11,244 nucleotides of DNA from Hydrogenophaga sp. (lineage in GTDB: Bacteria > Pseudomonadota > Gammaproteobacteria > Burkholderiales > Burkholderiaceae_C): the NCBI GenBank assembly GCA_018335615.1, contig JAGXRS010000291.1, forward strand, positions 1 to 11,244, written 5' to 3'. A model generated the notes under the pieces. It saw only the letters and a list, made by a program, of their open reading frames with translations, did no database searches and had not been told where the DNA came from. Position numbers and translations under genes: made by a program. How positions within the stretch are numbered: the stretch's first letter is position 1; each line of letters starts with the position of its first letter. This document shows positions 1 through 7,466 of this stretch, piece by piece.

Positions 1-799
1 CCCGCGCGCCAGCACCGAGGGCCCCCAGCCAGCCGATCTCGGCCTGCCGGTGCGCGAACTGCGCATTCCCGCCGGCCCCGGGGTGCGGCTGTTTGCCTGG
101 TACCTGCCGCAGCCGCCCGGCCCCACGCCGGCACCCGCCGCGGTGCTGCTGCACGGCTGGGGCGGCAACGCCAGCACGCTGCTGCACGCGGCGCAGGCGC
201 TGCACCGCGCCGGCCATGCGGTGCTGCTGCCCGAATCGCGCAACCACGGCCGCAGCGACCGCGCCGGGCACAGCTCGCTGCCCCGTTTCGCCGAAGACCT
301 GGACCACGCGCTGGACTGGCTGGCCGCCCAGCCAGGCGTGGACCCGCAGCGCCTGGTGGCGCTGGGCCACTCGGTGGGCGCCGCAGCGGTGCTGCTGGTG
401 GCCTCGCGCCGGCCCGGCCTGGCCGCCGCCGTGAGCGTGAGCGCCTTCGCGCACCCCGAGCAGGTGATGCGCCGCTGGCTGGCGGCCTGGCGCGTGCCGT
501 ACTGGCCGCTGGGCTGGGGCGTGAACCGCTATGTGGAATGGGTCATCGGCCACCGCTTCCGCGCCATCGCGCCCCTGGCCACGCTGCCACAGGCGCGCTG
601 CCCGGTGCTGCTGCTGCACGGCATGCAGGACAAGGTCGTGCCGCTGGCCGACGCGCAGCAGCTGTGGCGCCACAAGGGCACGGCCCAGGCCACGCTGCTG
701 GCGCTGGACGGCACGCACGAAGGCTTTGCCGACCCGGCGCGTGCCGAGCAGGCCGTGCTGGACTTCCTGGCCACCGCCAGCCCCGCGCGGTCTGGCTGA
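1..799 (+). CDS. alpha/beta hydrolase, 5' partial
   Basis: This is a serine hydrolase of the alpha/beta fold (esterase/lipase/peptidase-like); its substrate cannot be told. The frame is open to the window edge, and the residues before the GTG at 50 (PADLGLPVRELRIP) fit the usual lead-in of this family. The true start is therefore probably upstream and the gene is cut off here. Numbering from the GTG at 50, the oxyanion-loop HGWGGN is at 35-40, the nucleophile elbow GHSVG at 106-110 (Ser108), the likely acid Asp194 lies in HGMQDKVVP, and the catalytic His223 lies in DGTHEGF. All three triad residues are present. A hydrophobic, Trp-rich lid-like stretch lies at about 140-165. It is convergent with the marC-like gene, 60 bp away. 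No clear terminator separates them. Confidence 0.85.
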   Translation, partial: PRASTEGPQPADLGLPVRELRIPAGPGVRLFAWYLPQPPGPTPAPAAVLLHGWGGNASTLLHAAQALHRAGHAVLLPESRNHGRSDRAGHSSLPRFAEDLDHALDWLAAQPGVDPQRLVALGHSVGAAAVLLVASRRPGLAAAVSVSAFAHPEQVMRRWLAAWRVPYWPLGWGVNRYVEWVIGHRFRAIAPLATLPQARCPVLLLHGMQDKVVPLADAQQLWRHKGTAQATLLALDGTHEGFADPARAEQAVLDFLATASPARSG

Positions 800-859
800 A
801 CCACCAAGGGCACGCCGAGCCCAGCGGCTGAAAGCCCAAACGGGGGTATCCGCAAAGCG

Positions 860-1555
860 TCAGCCTCCAGCCGCCGCCTGCCGCATCAGGCCCAGCGCCA
901 GTTCGCTCACGCCGTCCCACACAATCTGCACGCCCAGGCACAGCAGGATGAAGGCCGACAGGCGCAGGAAGATCACCGTGCCGGCCTCGCCCAGCGGGCG
1001 CAGCAGGCGCTGTGCGTAGCGGAAAGCCAGGTACAGCACCAACCCCACCGCCAGCAGCGCCAGCACACCGCCGCCCATGCGTGCCAGCGAGATCAGCACC
1101 CGATCGTCCTGCAGCGACACGCCCACCGTGATGGCCGCCGCGATCGAGCCCGGCCCGCAGCTGATGGGGAAAGTGAGCGGGTAGAAGGCCTGGCGGCGCG
1201 CCATCTCGGGCGTGAACGACTCGGCCAGCTCGGCGCGGCTGTCCACCGTGGCGTGCGTGGCGGTGAGCAGGCGCCACGCCGTGGCCGCCAGGATCAGCCC
1301 GCCGCCCACGCGCACGATGGGCAGCGAAATGCCAAAGAAGTTCAGCACATACGAGCCCACCAGCATCGAGCCCAGCATCAGGCCGAACATGTTGCGCGCG
1401 ATGCGCCGCGCCAGCAGCGCCCGTGTGCGTGACGAGGCGCCCTCGGTGAGCCCCAGAAAGATCGGCGCCGTGGCCGCCGGGTTGAGGATGGGCAGCAACG
1501 CCGCCACCACGAACAGGAAGCTCTTGCCCAGCGCCAGCAGCAGTTCAAGCGTCAT
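860..1555 (-). CDS. MarC-family (UPF0056) integral membrane protein
   Basis: The product is 231 residues, the normal length for MarC-family inner-membrane proteins. Their transport role is unsettled: they were once linked to multiple antibiotic resistance, but that link was later withdrawn. About six membrane segments can be seen, near residues 8-32, 51-73, 74-98, 124-146, 156-178 and 194-215. Family signatures are NPAATAPIFLGLTEG (25-39) and the second-half PLTFPISCGPGSIAAAI (126-142). The ATG at 1555 lies 5 nt after the stop of the BCCT transporter. With no clear Shine-Dalgarno before it, translation is probably coupled to the upstream gene. The family call is firm and the function is not. 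Confidence 0.9.
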   Translation of the reverse strand: MTLELLLALGKSFLFVVAALLPILNPAATAPIFLGLTEGASSRTRALLARRIARNMFGLMLGSMLVGSYVLNFFGISLPIVRVGGGLILAATAWRLLTATHATVDSRAELAESFTPEMARRQAFYPLTFPISCGPGSIAAAITVGVSLQDDRVLISLARMGGGVLALLAVGLVLYLAFRYAQRLLRPLGEAGTVIFLRLSAFILLCLGVQIVWDGVSELALGLMRQAAAGG

Positions 1556-1560
1556 CGTGT

Positions 1561-3090
1561 TCAGGGCGCCGACGAGCGTTCCACCATGTCGCGCATGCGC
1601 CGGCGCAACGCGCGGTCACGCCGCTGCTCCTCGTTCCAGTCTTCGCGCACGCCGCGCCACAGCGCCAATGCCATGAGCAAGATCACCAGCGTGAACGGCA
1701 GCGCGAACACGATGGTAGCGGTCTGCACCGCCTTCACCCCGCCGGCCAGCAGCAGGCTGATGGCGATGCCCGACACCAGCACGCCCCACACCACCTTCAC
1801 GCGGGCGCTCGGGTTGGGCTGGCCGCCGGTGCTCATCATGCCCAGCACCAGCGTGGCCGAGTCGCCCGAGGTCACGAAGAACACCAGCACCAGCACCGTG
1901 GCCACACCCGACATCAGGCCGCCCAGCGGCAGCTGGTCGAACATGGCGAACAGGGCGGTGGACACGTCGGCGTTCACCGCCTCGGCGATGGGCAGGCCCT
2001 GCATGATCTGCAGGTTCAGCGCCGTCCCGCCGAACACGGAGAACCACACAAACGCCGCCAGCGTGGGCGCCAGCACCGTGCCCAGGATGAACTCGCGGAT
2101 GGTGCGCCCGCGCGAGACGCGCGCGATGAACAGGCCCACAAACGGCGACCAGCTCACCCACCAGGCCCAGTAGAACACCGTCCAGCCGCCCACCCAGCCA
2201 CTGTCACGGAACGGCGTCATGCGCAGGCTCATGCGCACGAAGTCGCTCAGGTAGCTGCCCAGCGTGTTGGTGAAGGTGTCGATGATGGCCACCGTGGGGC
2301 CGACGATGAACACCGTGAGCGCCAGCAAGCCGGCCACGATCAGGTTGAAGGACGAGAGCCACTTGATGCCGCGCGTCACGCCTGTGACCGCCGAGACCAG
2401 AAACAGCGCGGTCGTCACCACGATGATGCCCACCTGCGAGGCGCTGCTCACCGGCAGCCCCATCACCGCCGCCAGCCCGCTGTTGATCTGCAGTGCGCCC
2501 ATGCCCAGCGAGGCCGCCACACCGAACGCGGTGGCGATCACCGCCAGCACGTTCACCAGCGGGCCGATTTTCTTCATCGGCGCCCACGGCAGCGCCTCCA
2601 CCGCCGTGCTCACCAGCGCCGAACCGCCGCGGCGGAACTGGAAGAACGCAATGGCCAGCGCCACGATGCTGTAGACCGCCCAGGGATGCAGCCCCCAGTG
2701 GAAAAAGCTGTAGCGCATGGCCGCGTTGGCGGCCTCGGGCGTCAGGGGCGCAACGCCGGGCGGCGGCGCGCCGTAATGCGACACCGGCTCGGCCACGCCC
2801 CAGAACACCAGGCCGATGCCCATGCCGGCGGCAAACAGCATGGCGAACCACGAACCGATGGAAAACTCCGGTTCGTCGTCTTCGCCGCCGAGCTTGAGGT
2901 CGCCATAGCGGCTGATCGCGAGCAGCAGCGCCATCACCACCAGGCCCAGCACCACCCACAGGTAGAACCAACCGAAGTTGCGCGTGATGGCCGCCAGCGC
3001 GGTGTCGAACACCGTGCCCAGCGAAGCCGGGGCGATGACGCCCCACAGAACAATGGCCAGGATCAGACCGGCCGAGACGATGAGTTGCAT
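1561..3090 (-). CDS. BCCT-family transporter (betaine/choline/carnitine type)
   Basis: This is a 509-residue secondary transporter of the betaine-choline-carnitine family, which imports quaternary-ammonium or related osmolytes across the inner membrane. Family marks are GMGIGLVFWGVAEP (89-102), SLGMGALQINSGL (194-206) and YWAWWVSWSPFVG (307-319). The last runs into the conserved FIARVSRGRTIREF. Residues W132, W137 and Y140 have the same spacing as the aromatic substrate box of BetP (W189, W194, Y197), and W310, W311 and W314 match its W373, W374 and W377. TS at 407-408 fits the Na2 site of Na+-coupled members. The C-terminal tail is short and basic, so osmosensing like that of BetP is not assured. 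I chose the ATG at 3090 because AGGAG lies 6 nt upstream. Substrate is unknown, and DMSP or carnitine is also possible. Confidence 0.92.
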   Translation of the reverse strand: MQLIVSAGLILAIVLWGVIAPASLGTVFDTALAAITRNFGWFYLWVVLGLVVMALLLAISRYGDLKLGGEDDEPEFSIGSWFAMLFAAGMGIGLVFWGVAEPVSHYGAPPPGVAPLTPEAANAAMRYSFFHWGLHPWAVYSIVALAIAFFQFRRGGSALVSTAVEALPWAPMKKIGPLVNVLAVIATAFGVAASLGMGALQINSGLAAVMGLPVSSASQVGIIVVTTALFLVSAVTGVTRGIKWLSSFNLIVAGLLALTVFIVGPTVAIIDTFTNTLGSYLSDFVRMSLRMTPFRDSGWVGGWTVFYWAWWVSWSPFVGLFIARVSRGRTIREFILGTVLAPTLAAFVWFSVFGGTALNLQIMQGLPIAEAVNADVSTALFAMFDQLPLGGLMSGVATVLVLVFFVTSGDSATLVLGMMSTGGQPNPSARVKVVWGVLVSGIAISLLLAGGVKAVQTATIVFALPFTLVILLMALALWRGVREDWNEEQRRDRALRRRMRDMVERSSAP

Positions 3091-3095
3091 GGGTG

Positions 3096-3101
3096 ACTCC
3101 T
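3096..3101 (-). promoter_or_regulatory. Shine-Dalgarno deciding the BCCT start
   Basis: On the minus strand AGGAGT sits 5 nt (AGGAG core 6 nt) before the ATG at 3090. It supports that start over an in-frame GTG at 3156, which would add 22 low-complexity Arg/Gly-rich residues before the first membrane segment. Confidence 0.7.
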
Positions 3102-3298
3102 GCGGGCAAACGCCTCTCCCGCCAGCCGCTGACGCATGGAAACGGCCACGCCCCACCGCACTGGCCCAGGGCCCGGCAGGTCACGGCATGAACGGCACAA
3201 ATGGAGGAGAAGCCAAGGAAGACGGCGACCGCCGGGCGCGATGTGTCAGCGGCACCCGGCCCGCCGGGGCCTCTGATGGGCGCCTCGAAGCGGTGGCA

Positions 3299-3327
3299 CC
3301 GGCACCCCATCGGGTGCGGTGTGCCGG
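3299..3327 (-). other. pair of mutually exclusive hairpins in the BCCT leader
   Basis: CCGGCAC (3299-3305) is a perfect inverted repeat with GTGCCGG (3321-3327). Inside it GCACCC (3302-3307) pairs with GGGTGC (3312-3317) around a 4-nt loop. The two stems share bases and cannot form together. They lie about 210 nt before the BCCT ATG. In DNA this GC-rich such pairs also arise by chance, so a regulatory role is only a possibility. Confidence 0.3.
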
Positions 3328-3447
3328 GGCTGACAGCAAGTACCAGGACGGCCAGCGCAAGCAGGTGCGCCAGGCCATGCCGTCACAAACGAAGCGGCCA
3401 TTATGTCAGCCGCTCTTCAAGTCAGGGGGGCCGCGCTGGCCGCCGCC

Positions 3448-5544
3448 TCACCACGGGGTGAGTTCGGACACCACCGGCACCTCGGGCAGACGCACGAAGA
3501 AAGCCGCGCCGCCGGCCACCGCACCCACGCCCCGCACCTCGCCGCCGTGGCGGCGCACCACGCGCGCCACCGTGGCCAGTCCCACGCCCGAGCCCTCGAA
3601 TTCGTGGTGCGCGTGCAGCCGCCGGAAGGGTTGGAACAGCTGCGCCACATACGCCATGTCGAAACCCGCGCCGTTGTCGCGCACGCAAAACTCCACCATA
3701 CCGTCGCGATGGCTGGTCTTGGTGACCGAGATGGTCGCCACGGCACGCTGACCGGTGTACTTCCAGGCGTTGCCCAGCAGGTTCTGCATCACCACGCGCA
3801 TCAGGCCCGGATCGGCCATGACGCACAGATCGTCTTCAATCTCCCAGTGAACCACCCGCCCAGGCTCGCTGCGCTGCAGTTCGGCGGCCAGGGCGTGCGC
3901 CAGCTCGCTCAGGTTCACGCGTTCCTGGCGCATGTCGGCACGGCCCAGGTGCGCCAGGGCCAGCAAATCGGTGATGAGCTGGCCCATGCGGCGTGAACCG
4001 TCCTGGATGCGCTGCAGGTACTGGCGGCCGCTGGGCGAGAGCGCCGCGTCCTCGTCCTCTTCCAGCAGGTGGGCAAAGCCATGGATGCTGCGCAGCGGGG
4101 TGCGCAGGTCGTGTGACACGCTGTAGGTGAAGGCCGCCAGTTCGCGGTTGAGCTCCGTCAGCTCGGCGGTGCGCTCGTCCACGCGCGATTCCAGCTGCTC
4201 GTTGAGTTGCTGCAGTTCGATCTGCGCGCTGCGCAGCGCCGTCACATCCTGCACCGTGCCCAGGCTGCGCACCGGGCGTCCGCCCTCATGCTGCGTCATG
4301 CCCACCTCGCGCACATGCTTCACCGCGCCACCGGGCAGCAGCACGCGGTGCATCACGTCAAAGGACACCCCCTCGCTCAGCGCCTGCCGGTAGGTCTCCC
4401 GCAGTGCCGCCCGCTCCTCGGGAGGCACCCGTTCCAGGGAGCGCTCGAAGCTGGGCTCGAAGGTGCCCGGGTCCACCCCGAAGAGGCGGTACAGCTCGTC
4501 CGACCACACCACCCGTCCGGTCTGGATGTCGCATTCCCAGCTGCCCAACGCGGCGATGCGCTGCGCCTCGCGCAGACGGGCCTCGCTGCCGGCCAGCGCC
4601 GCCTGGCCCTTCATCAGGCGCCACAGCAGCGCGGCAATCAGGGCGCCGCCGACCACCAGCAGGGCCGACAACGTGGCGGTCACGGTCATGCTGCGCCGAA
4701 AGCCCGGCGCCAGCGGCGCCAGCACCGAGTCCTTGGCCAGCCCCACGACCAGCACCGCACCGGTGCCCGGCACGCGCTCCCAGCCGTAGGTGCGCCAGGT
4801 GCCGTCCACCAGACCGGGCACCTTGAACACGCCCGCGTTCAGGTCTGGCCGGAGCAGGAACGGCCGGTCGGCCGGCACCTGGCGCCCCATGGCCTCGGCG
4901 TTGTCGCGGCTGCGCGCCAGGAAGAACCCGCTGGGGTGAACCAGCGCCACCACGTCGCGGTCGGACAGCATCAGCGCGCCCAGCTTCTGTGCCATGAAGT
5001 GGGTGGACAGCAGCATGTGCACCGTGCCATCGAAGCGGCCCTGGCGCAGGATCGGGCGGCTCACCACCATCGACCACTCGCCCGTCAGCCGCGAGAGCAC
5101 CGGCACGCCCATGCCCAGCTGATCGCCGCCCGTGCGGTGTTGCGAGAAGTGCGGCCGGTCGCCCACGAAGGTGCCCGCTTCCAGTCCCAGGCTGTTGAAT
5201 ACGACATAGCCCTGTGCGTCCACCACCGTGGCATAGGCCACCATGCCACTGGGCAGCGAGGCCAGCTTGTCGCGCACCTGCCCGTCGAACTGGTGGCGCT
5301 CGGCGGTTCGCAACCACTGGGCCCGCAGGTCCAGCAAGGCCAGGTCCACCGAACTCAACACGCCTTGCACCTGCCCCGCCATGGCATCGGCCAGGTGCTG
5401 GCTGCGCTGTTCAGCCTGCAACAGCACCTGATCGCGCAGCAACGCTTGCGAACGCAGCGCCTGCCACCACAGAAACGCCGTGGCCAGGCAGGCAAACAGC
5501 AGCACCAGCAGGGTGTACGCACGCAATCGGGTCTTCAACAGCAC
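3448..5544 (-). CDS. membrane sensor histidine kinase (Cache-like, PAS, HisKA, HATPase)
   Basis: This 698-residue two-component sensor autophosphorylates on His and passes the phosphate to a response regulator not found in this window. A membrane segment at about 11-30 and a second at about 286-309 enclose a periplasmic region of about 255 residues that looks like a double-Cache (PDC) ligand sensor (VVDAQGYVVFNS, FVGDRPHF, MVVSRPI). A PAS domain follows at about 328-436, with its DVT exit, and then a coiled coil at about 440-472. The HisKA box is SVSHDLRTPLRSI with His478. The ATPase part shows the N box NLLGNAWKYT (Asn592), G1 DNGAGF (623-628) and G2 GSGVGL (651-656). No receiver domain is present. 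The start is a GTG preceded by GAGGAGA. The signal sensed is unknown. Confidence 0.92.
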   Translation of the reverse strand: MLLKTRLRAYTLLVLLFACLATAFLWWQALRSQALLRDQVLLQAEQRSQHLADAMAGQVQGVLSSVDLALLDLRAQWLRTAERHQFDGQVRDKLASLPSGMVAYATVVDAQGYVVFNSLGLEAGTFVGDRPHFSQHRTGGDQLGMGVPVLSRLTGEWSMVVSRPILRQGRFDGTVHMLLSTHFMAQKLGALMLSDRDVVALVHPSGFFLARSRDNAEAMGRQVPADRPFLLRPDLNAGVFKVPGLVDGTWRTYGWERVPGTGAVLVVGLAKDSVLAPLAPGFRRSMTVTATLSALLVVGGALIAALLWRLMKGQAALAGSEARLREAQRIAALGSWECDIQTGRVVWSDELYRLFGVDPGTFEPSFERSLERVPPEERAALRETYRQALSEGVSFDVMHRVLLPGGAVKHVREVGMTQHEGGRPVRSLGTVQDVTALRSAQIELQQLNEQLESRVDERTAELTELNRELAAFTYSVSHDLRTPLRSIHGFAHLLEEDEDAALSPSGRQYLQRIQDGSRRMGQLITDLLALAHLGRADMRQERVNLSELAHALAAELQRSEPGRVVHWEIEDDLCVMADPGLMRVVMQNLLGNAWKYTGQRAVATISVTKTSHRDGMVEFCVRDNGAGFDMAYVAQLFQPFRRLHAHHEFEGSGVGLATVARVVRRHGGEVRGVGAVAGGAAFFVRLPEVPVVSELTPW

Positions 5545-5548
5545 AGGT

Positions 5549-5555
5549 TCTCCTC
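5549..5555 (-). promoter_or_regulatory. Shine-Dalgarno for the GTG start of the histidine kinase
   Basis: On the minus strand GAGGAGA lies with its AGGAG core 5 nt before the GTG at 5544. No ATG is available nearby, so this strong site decides the start. Confidence 0.7.
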
Positions 5556-5627
5556 ACGCACCGCCGATACCCCCACGCGGGTGCGGCTGGCGCCGGCTGC
5601 AGGCCACAGCCCGGCGGGTCCGAGTGT

Positions 5628-5655
5628 GTCATACGGTGCGGTACCGCCAGCCCAA
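5628..5655 (-). promoter_or_regulatory. candidate promoter of the histidine kinase gene
   Basis: On the minus strand TTGGGC (5650-5655) and TATGAC (5628-5633) are 16 bp apart, a fair sigma70-like pair (3/6 and 4/6 matches). The spacer contains the perfect 10-bp palindrome GCGGTACCGC (5638-5647), which could be a repressor site. The leader would be about 75 nt. This is read by eye and is only a candidate. Confidence 0.3.
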
Positions 5656-5761
5656 CCGCAGCCTTTCGTACTCCTTTCGACAGGAGGCGGCAACCATTGA
5701 GCACCGCTGGTCGCGCAGCTGGAGAGCCGAGGCACGCGCGTGGCGGTGTCTCGGCCTGTGT

Positions 5762-5776
5762 CGGGCCCATGGCCCG
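5762..5776 (-). terminator. hairpin after the isocitrate dehydrogenase stop
   Basis: CGGGCC-CAT-GGCCCG is a perfect 6-bp stem with a 3-nt loop, starting 5 nt past the TAA of the dehydrogenase. There is no T-run after it, so it is not a classic intrinsic terminator. It could protect the 3' end of the message or be a weak stop. Confidence 0.3.
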
Positions 5777-5781
5777 TGCGT

Positions 5782-7311
5782 TTACTGCCCCTGGCCGAGG
5801 GCGAAGCCCTTCACCCCGTCGAAGGTGCAGAGGTTTTCGGTCTTGATCACGTCCACCCCGGCGTCGGTGAGCGCGCCCAGCAGGGCCACGATGTCGCGCT
5901 GCGCGATCTCGCCGCTGTCGGTGCCGGCCGTGAAACGGCAACGCCAGTGGTCGGTGCAGAAGGTCTCGGGGAAGCCGCCCGGCCACACCTTCACGCCGCG
6001 GTTGGTGATCATCTGCAGCCGCAGTGCCGCCGTGTTGCTGGCCCCGATCTGGGCGGCCAACGCGTCGGCGTTCAGCGCCGACTGGTGCACGAACACGTCC
6101 ACCCCCACCAGCGCCTTGCGGGCGGCCGGCGCGCGCACGTACAGCGGCCTGGGCGCCTGCGCCATGGCGGGCGCCTGCTGGTACTGCACCGGCTGGAAGC
6201 GCTCGGGCAGGCGGCCCAGGCGCTCGATGATGGCGTCGGCAAAGTCCATGCTGCCAAACGGCATCGGCACGCCCGCCTGCGCCCTGCCGGCGCCCTGCAG
6301 GTCGGCGGTGAACACGCCGTCTTCCAACGTGCACAGCCAGGCGTTGTGGATCTGGGCCGCCACGGCGGGCTGGCCGATGTGCACCAGCATCATCACCGCG
6401 CCCAGCAGCAGGCCGCTGGGGTTGGCGATGCCCTTTCCCGCGATGTCGGGCGCACTGCCGTGGATGGCCTCGAACATCGCCACCTGCTCGCCAATGTTGG
6501 CGCTGCCCGCCAGGCCCACGCTGCCGGTCATCTCGGCGGCGATGTCGCTGATGATGTCGCCGTACAGGTTGGGCGTCACGATCACGTCGAACAGCTCGGG
6601 CCGGGTGGCCAGGCGCGCCGCACCGATGTCGATGATCATGTGATCGGCGGCGATCTCCGGGTATTCCACGCGAATCTCGTCGAACACCTGGTGAAACAGC
6701 CCGTCGGTCAGCTTCATGATGTTGTCCTTGCTCATGCAGGTGACTTTTTTCCGCCCGTTGGCCCGCGCGTACTCGAAGGCATAGCGCACGATCTTTTCGC
6801 AGCCCGGGCGCGAGATGAGCTTCAGGCACTGGAACACCTCGTCGGTCTGGCGGTGCTCGATGCCGCCGTACAGGTCTTCCTCGTTCTCGCGCACGATCAC
6901 CAGGTCCAGCTTCGGGTGCTGGGTGGCGACAAAGGGCGCGTAGCTCACGCAGGGCCGCACGTTGGCGTACAGGCCCAGCGTCTTGCGGATGGTCACGTTC
7001 AGACTCTTGTAGCCGCCGCCGCTGGGCGTGGTGATGGGCGCCTTCAAAAACACCTTGGTGCGCCGCAGGCTGTCCCACGACTCGGGCGCGATGCCGCTGC
7101 TGTGGCCCGCGTGGTAAAGCTTCTCACCGATCTCGATGGTTTCGGGCGCGATGCGCGCACCGGCGGCCATCAGCACCTTCAGCGTGGCGGCCATGATCTC
7201 GGGGCCAATGCCGTCGCCGTGCGCCACGGTGATGGGCACCAGTGTGTCGGGCGCGTGCTGGCCGTGCGCCGTGGCCTGGGCAAGCAGGTCTTCGGGGGTG
7301 TCGTTTTTCAT
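5782..7311 (-). CDS. isocitrate dehydrogenase, long class, predicted NAD+-dependent
   Basis: The enzyme oxidatively decarboxylates isocitrate to 2-oxoglutarate in the TCA cycle (cytoplasm). At 509 residues it belongs to the long class (Thermus/Rickettsia-like) with a C-terminal extension after about residue 380. E. coli Icd has about 416. Substrate residues are S103, N105 and R109 in SLNVTIRK, with R119 and R141. Y148 and K195 (KDNIMK) are the catalytic pair, and D228, D252 and D256 are the metal ligands. The coenzyme loop reads HGSAPDIAGKGIANP (284-298). D289-I290 stand where NADP enzymes such as E. coli Icd carry Lys-Tyr (344-345), so NAD+ use is predicted. The ATG has AGGAG 5 nt upstream. 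It is divergent from the LysR gene, which may control it. Homoisocitrate or tartrate dehydrogenase paralogues are less likely. Confidence 0.87.
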   Translation of the reverse strand: MKNDTPEDLLAQATAHGQHAPDTLVPITVAHGDGIGPEIMAATLKVLMAAGARIAPETIEIGEKLYHAGHSSGIAPESWDSLRRTKVFLKAPITTPSGGGYKSLNVTIRKTLGLYANVRPCVSYAPFVATQHPKLDLVIVRENEEDLYGGIEHRQTDEVFQCLKLISRPGCEKIVRYAFEYARANGRKKVTCMSKDNIMKLTDGLFHQVFDEIRVEYPEIAADHMIIDIGAARLATRPELFDVIVTPNLYGDIISDIAAEMTGSVGLAGSANIGEQVAMFEAIHGSAPDIAGKGIANPSGLLLGAVMMLVHIGQPAVAAQIHNAWLCTLEDGVFTADLQGAGRAQAGVPMPFGSMDFADAIIERLGRLPERFQPVQYQQAPAMAQAPRPLYVRAPAARKALVGVDVFVHQSALNADALAAQIGASNTAALRLQMITNRGVKVWPGGFPETFCTDHWRCRFTAGTDSGEIAQRDIVALLGALTDAGVDVIKTENLCTFDGVKGFALGQGQ

Positions 7312-7373
7312 GCGGGCTCCTGGGTGCGTTGGGGGATGTCGATGCGGTCAGCGCACTGTAGGGAAGGCCACGC

Positions 7374-7402
7374 ATTAAGAAAAATACTTTGTTTTGATTG
7401 AA
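7374..7402 (-). promoter_or_regulatory. candidate promoter of the isocitrate dehydrogenase gene
   Basis: On the minus strand TTCAAT (7397-7402) and CTTAAT (7374-7379) are separated by 17 bp. The whole 29-bp stretch has only five G/C bases in otherwise very GC-rich DNA. The hexamers match the sigma70 consensus 3/6 and 4/6. AT-richness and position (about 60 nt before the ATG) are the main support. Confidence 0.4.
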
Positions 7403-7403
7403 C

Positions 7404-7423
7404 GCATAGCCCAGAATCTATGC
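7404..7423. promoter_or_regulatory. candidate LysR operator (perfect 6+6 dyad)
   Basis: GCATAG (7404-7409) and CTATGC (7418-7423) form a perfect inverted repeat around 8 nt. It contains a TAG-N8-CTA core that resembles the T-N11-A and TNA-N7/8-TNA boxes of LysR and CbbR proteins. It lies 43 nt before the LysR ATG and directly upstream of the candidate -35 of the divergent dehydrogenase promoter. That is where a LysR protein would repress itself and act on its neighbour. Confidence 0.5.
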
Positions 7424-7466
7424 ATCAGACGGCGTCGCGCGCGCCACTCCAACCCGTTCCCCCGCC

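Larger units (their letters stand above)
3091..3447. other. 357-bp spacer between kinase and BCCT operon
   Basis: I see no credible gene here. Open frames on both strands are Arg/Ala/Pro-rich shadows. The stretch must hold the BCCT operon leader and probably its promoter, but no convincing -35/-10 pair was found. A CATAAT-like hexamer on the minus strand near 3397-3402 lacks a partner at the right distance. The one notable structure is a pair of alternative hairpins at 3299-3327, listed separately. Confidence 0.6.

Noticed and set aside
800..859. Terminator between the convergent hydrolase and marC-like genes
   Set aside because: Only 4-bp stems (GGGC/GCCC, GGCT/AGCC) without T-runs are present.
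3091..3156. Longer BCCT start at a GTG (3156)
   Set aside because: The added residues are low-complexity and Arg/Gly-rich, whereas the ATG at 3090 has a strong AGGAG 6 nt upstream.
4207..5700. Long open frame antisense to the histidine kinase (+ strand)
   Set aside because: It has a His/Gln/Arg-rich composition and no domains, while the kinase frame has every catalytic box.
5675..5700. AGGAGG on the + strand near 5682 as the ribosome site of a small gene
   Set aside because: It is followed by ATTGAG, with no start codon at the right distance and no credible frame after it.
5740..7401. Long open frame antisense to isocitrate dehydrogenase (+ strand)
   Set aside because: It is His/Val/Gly/Arg-rich with no recognisable family, a typical shadow of a GC-rich gene on the other strand.
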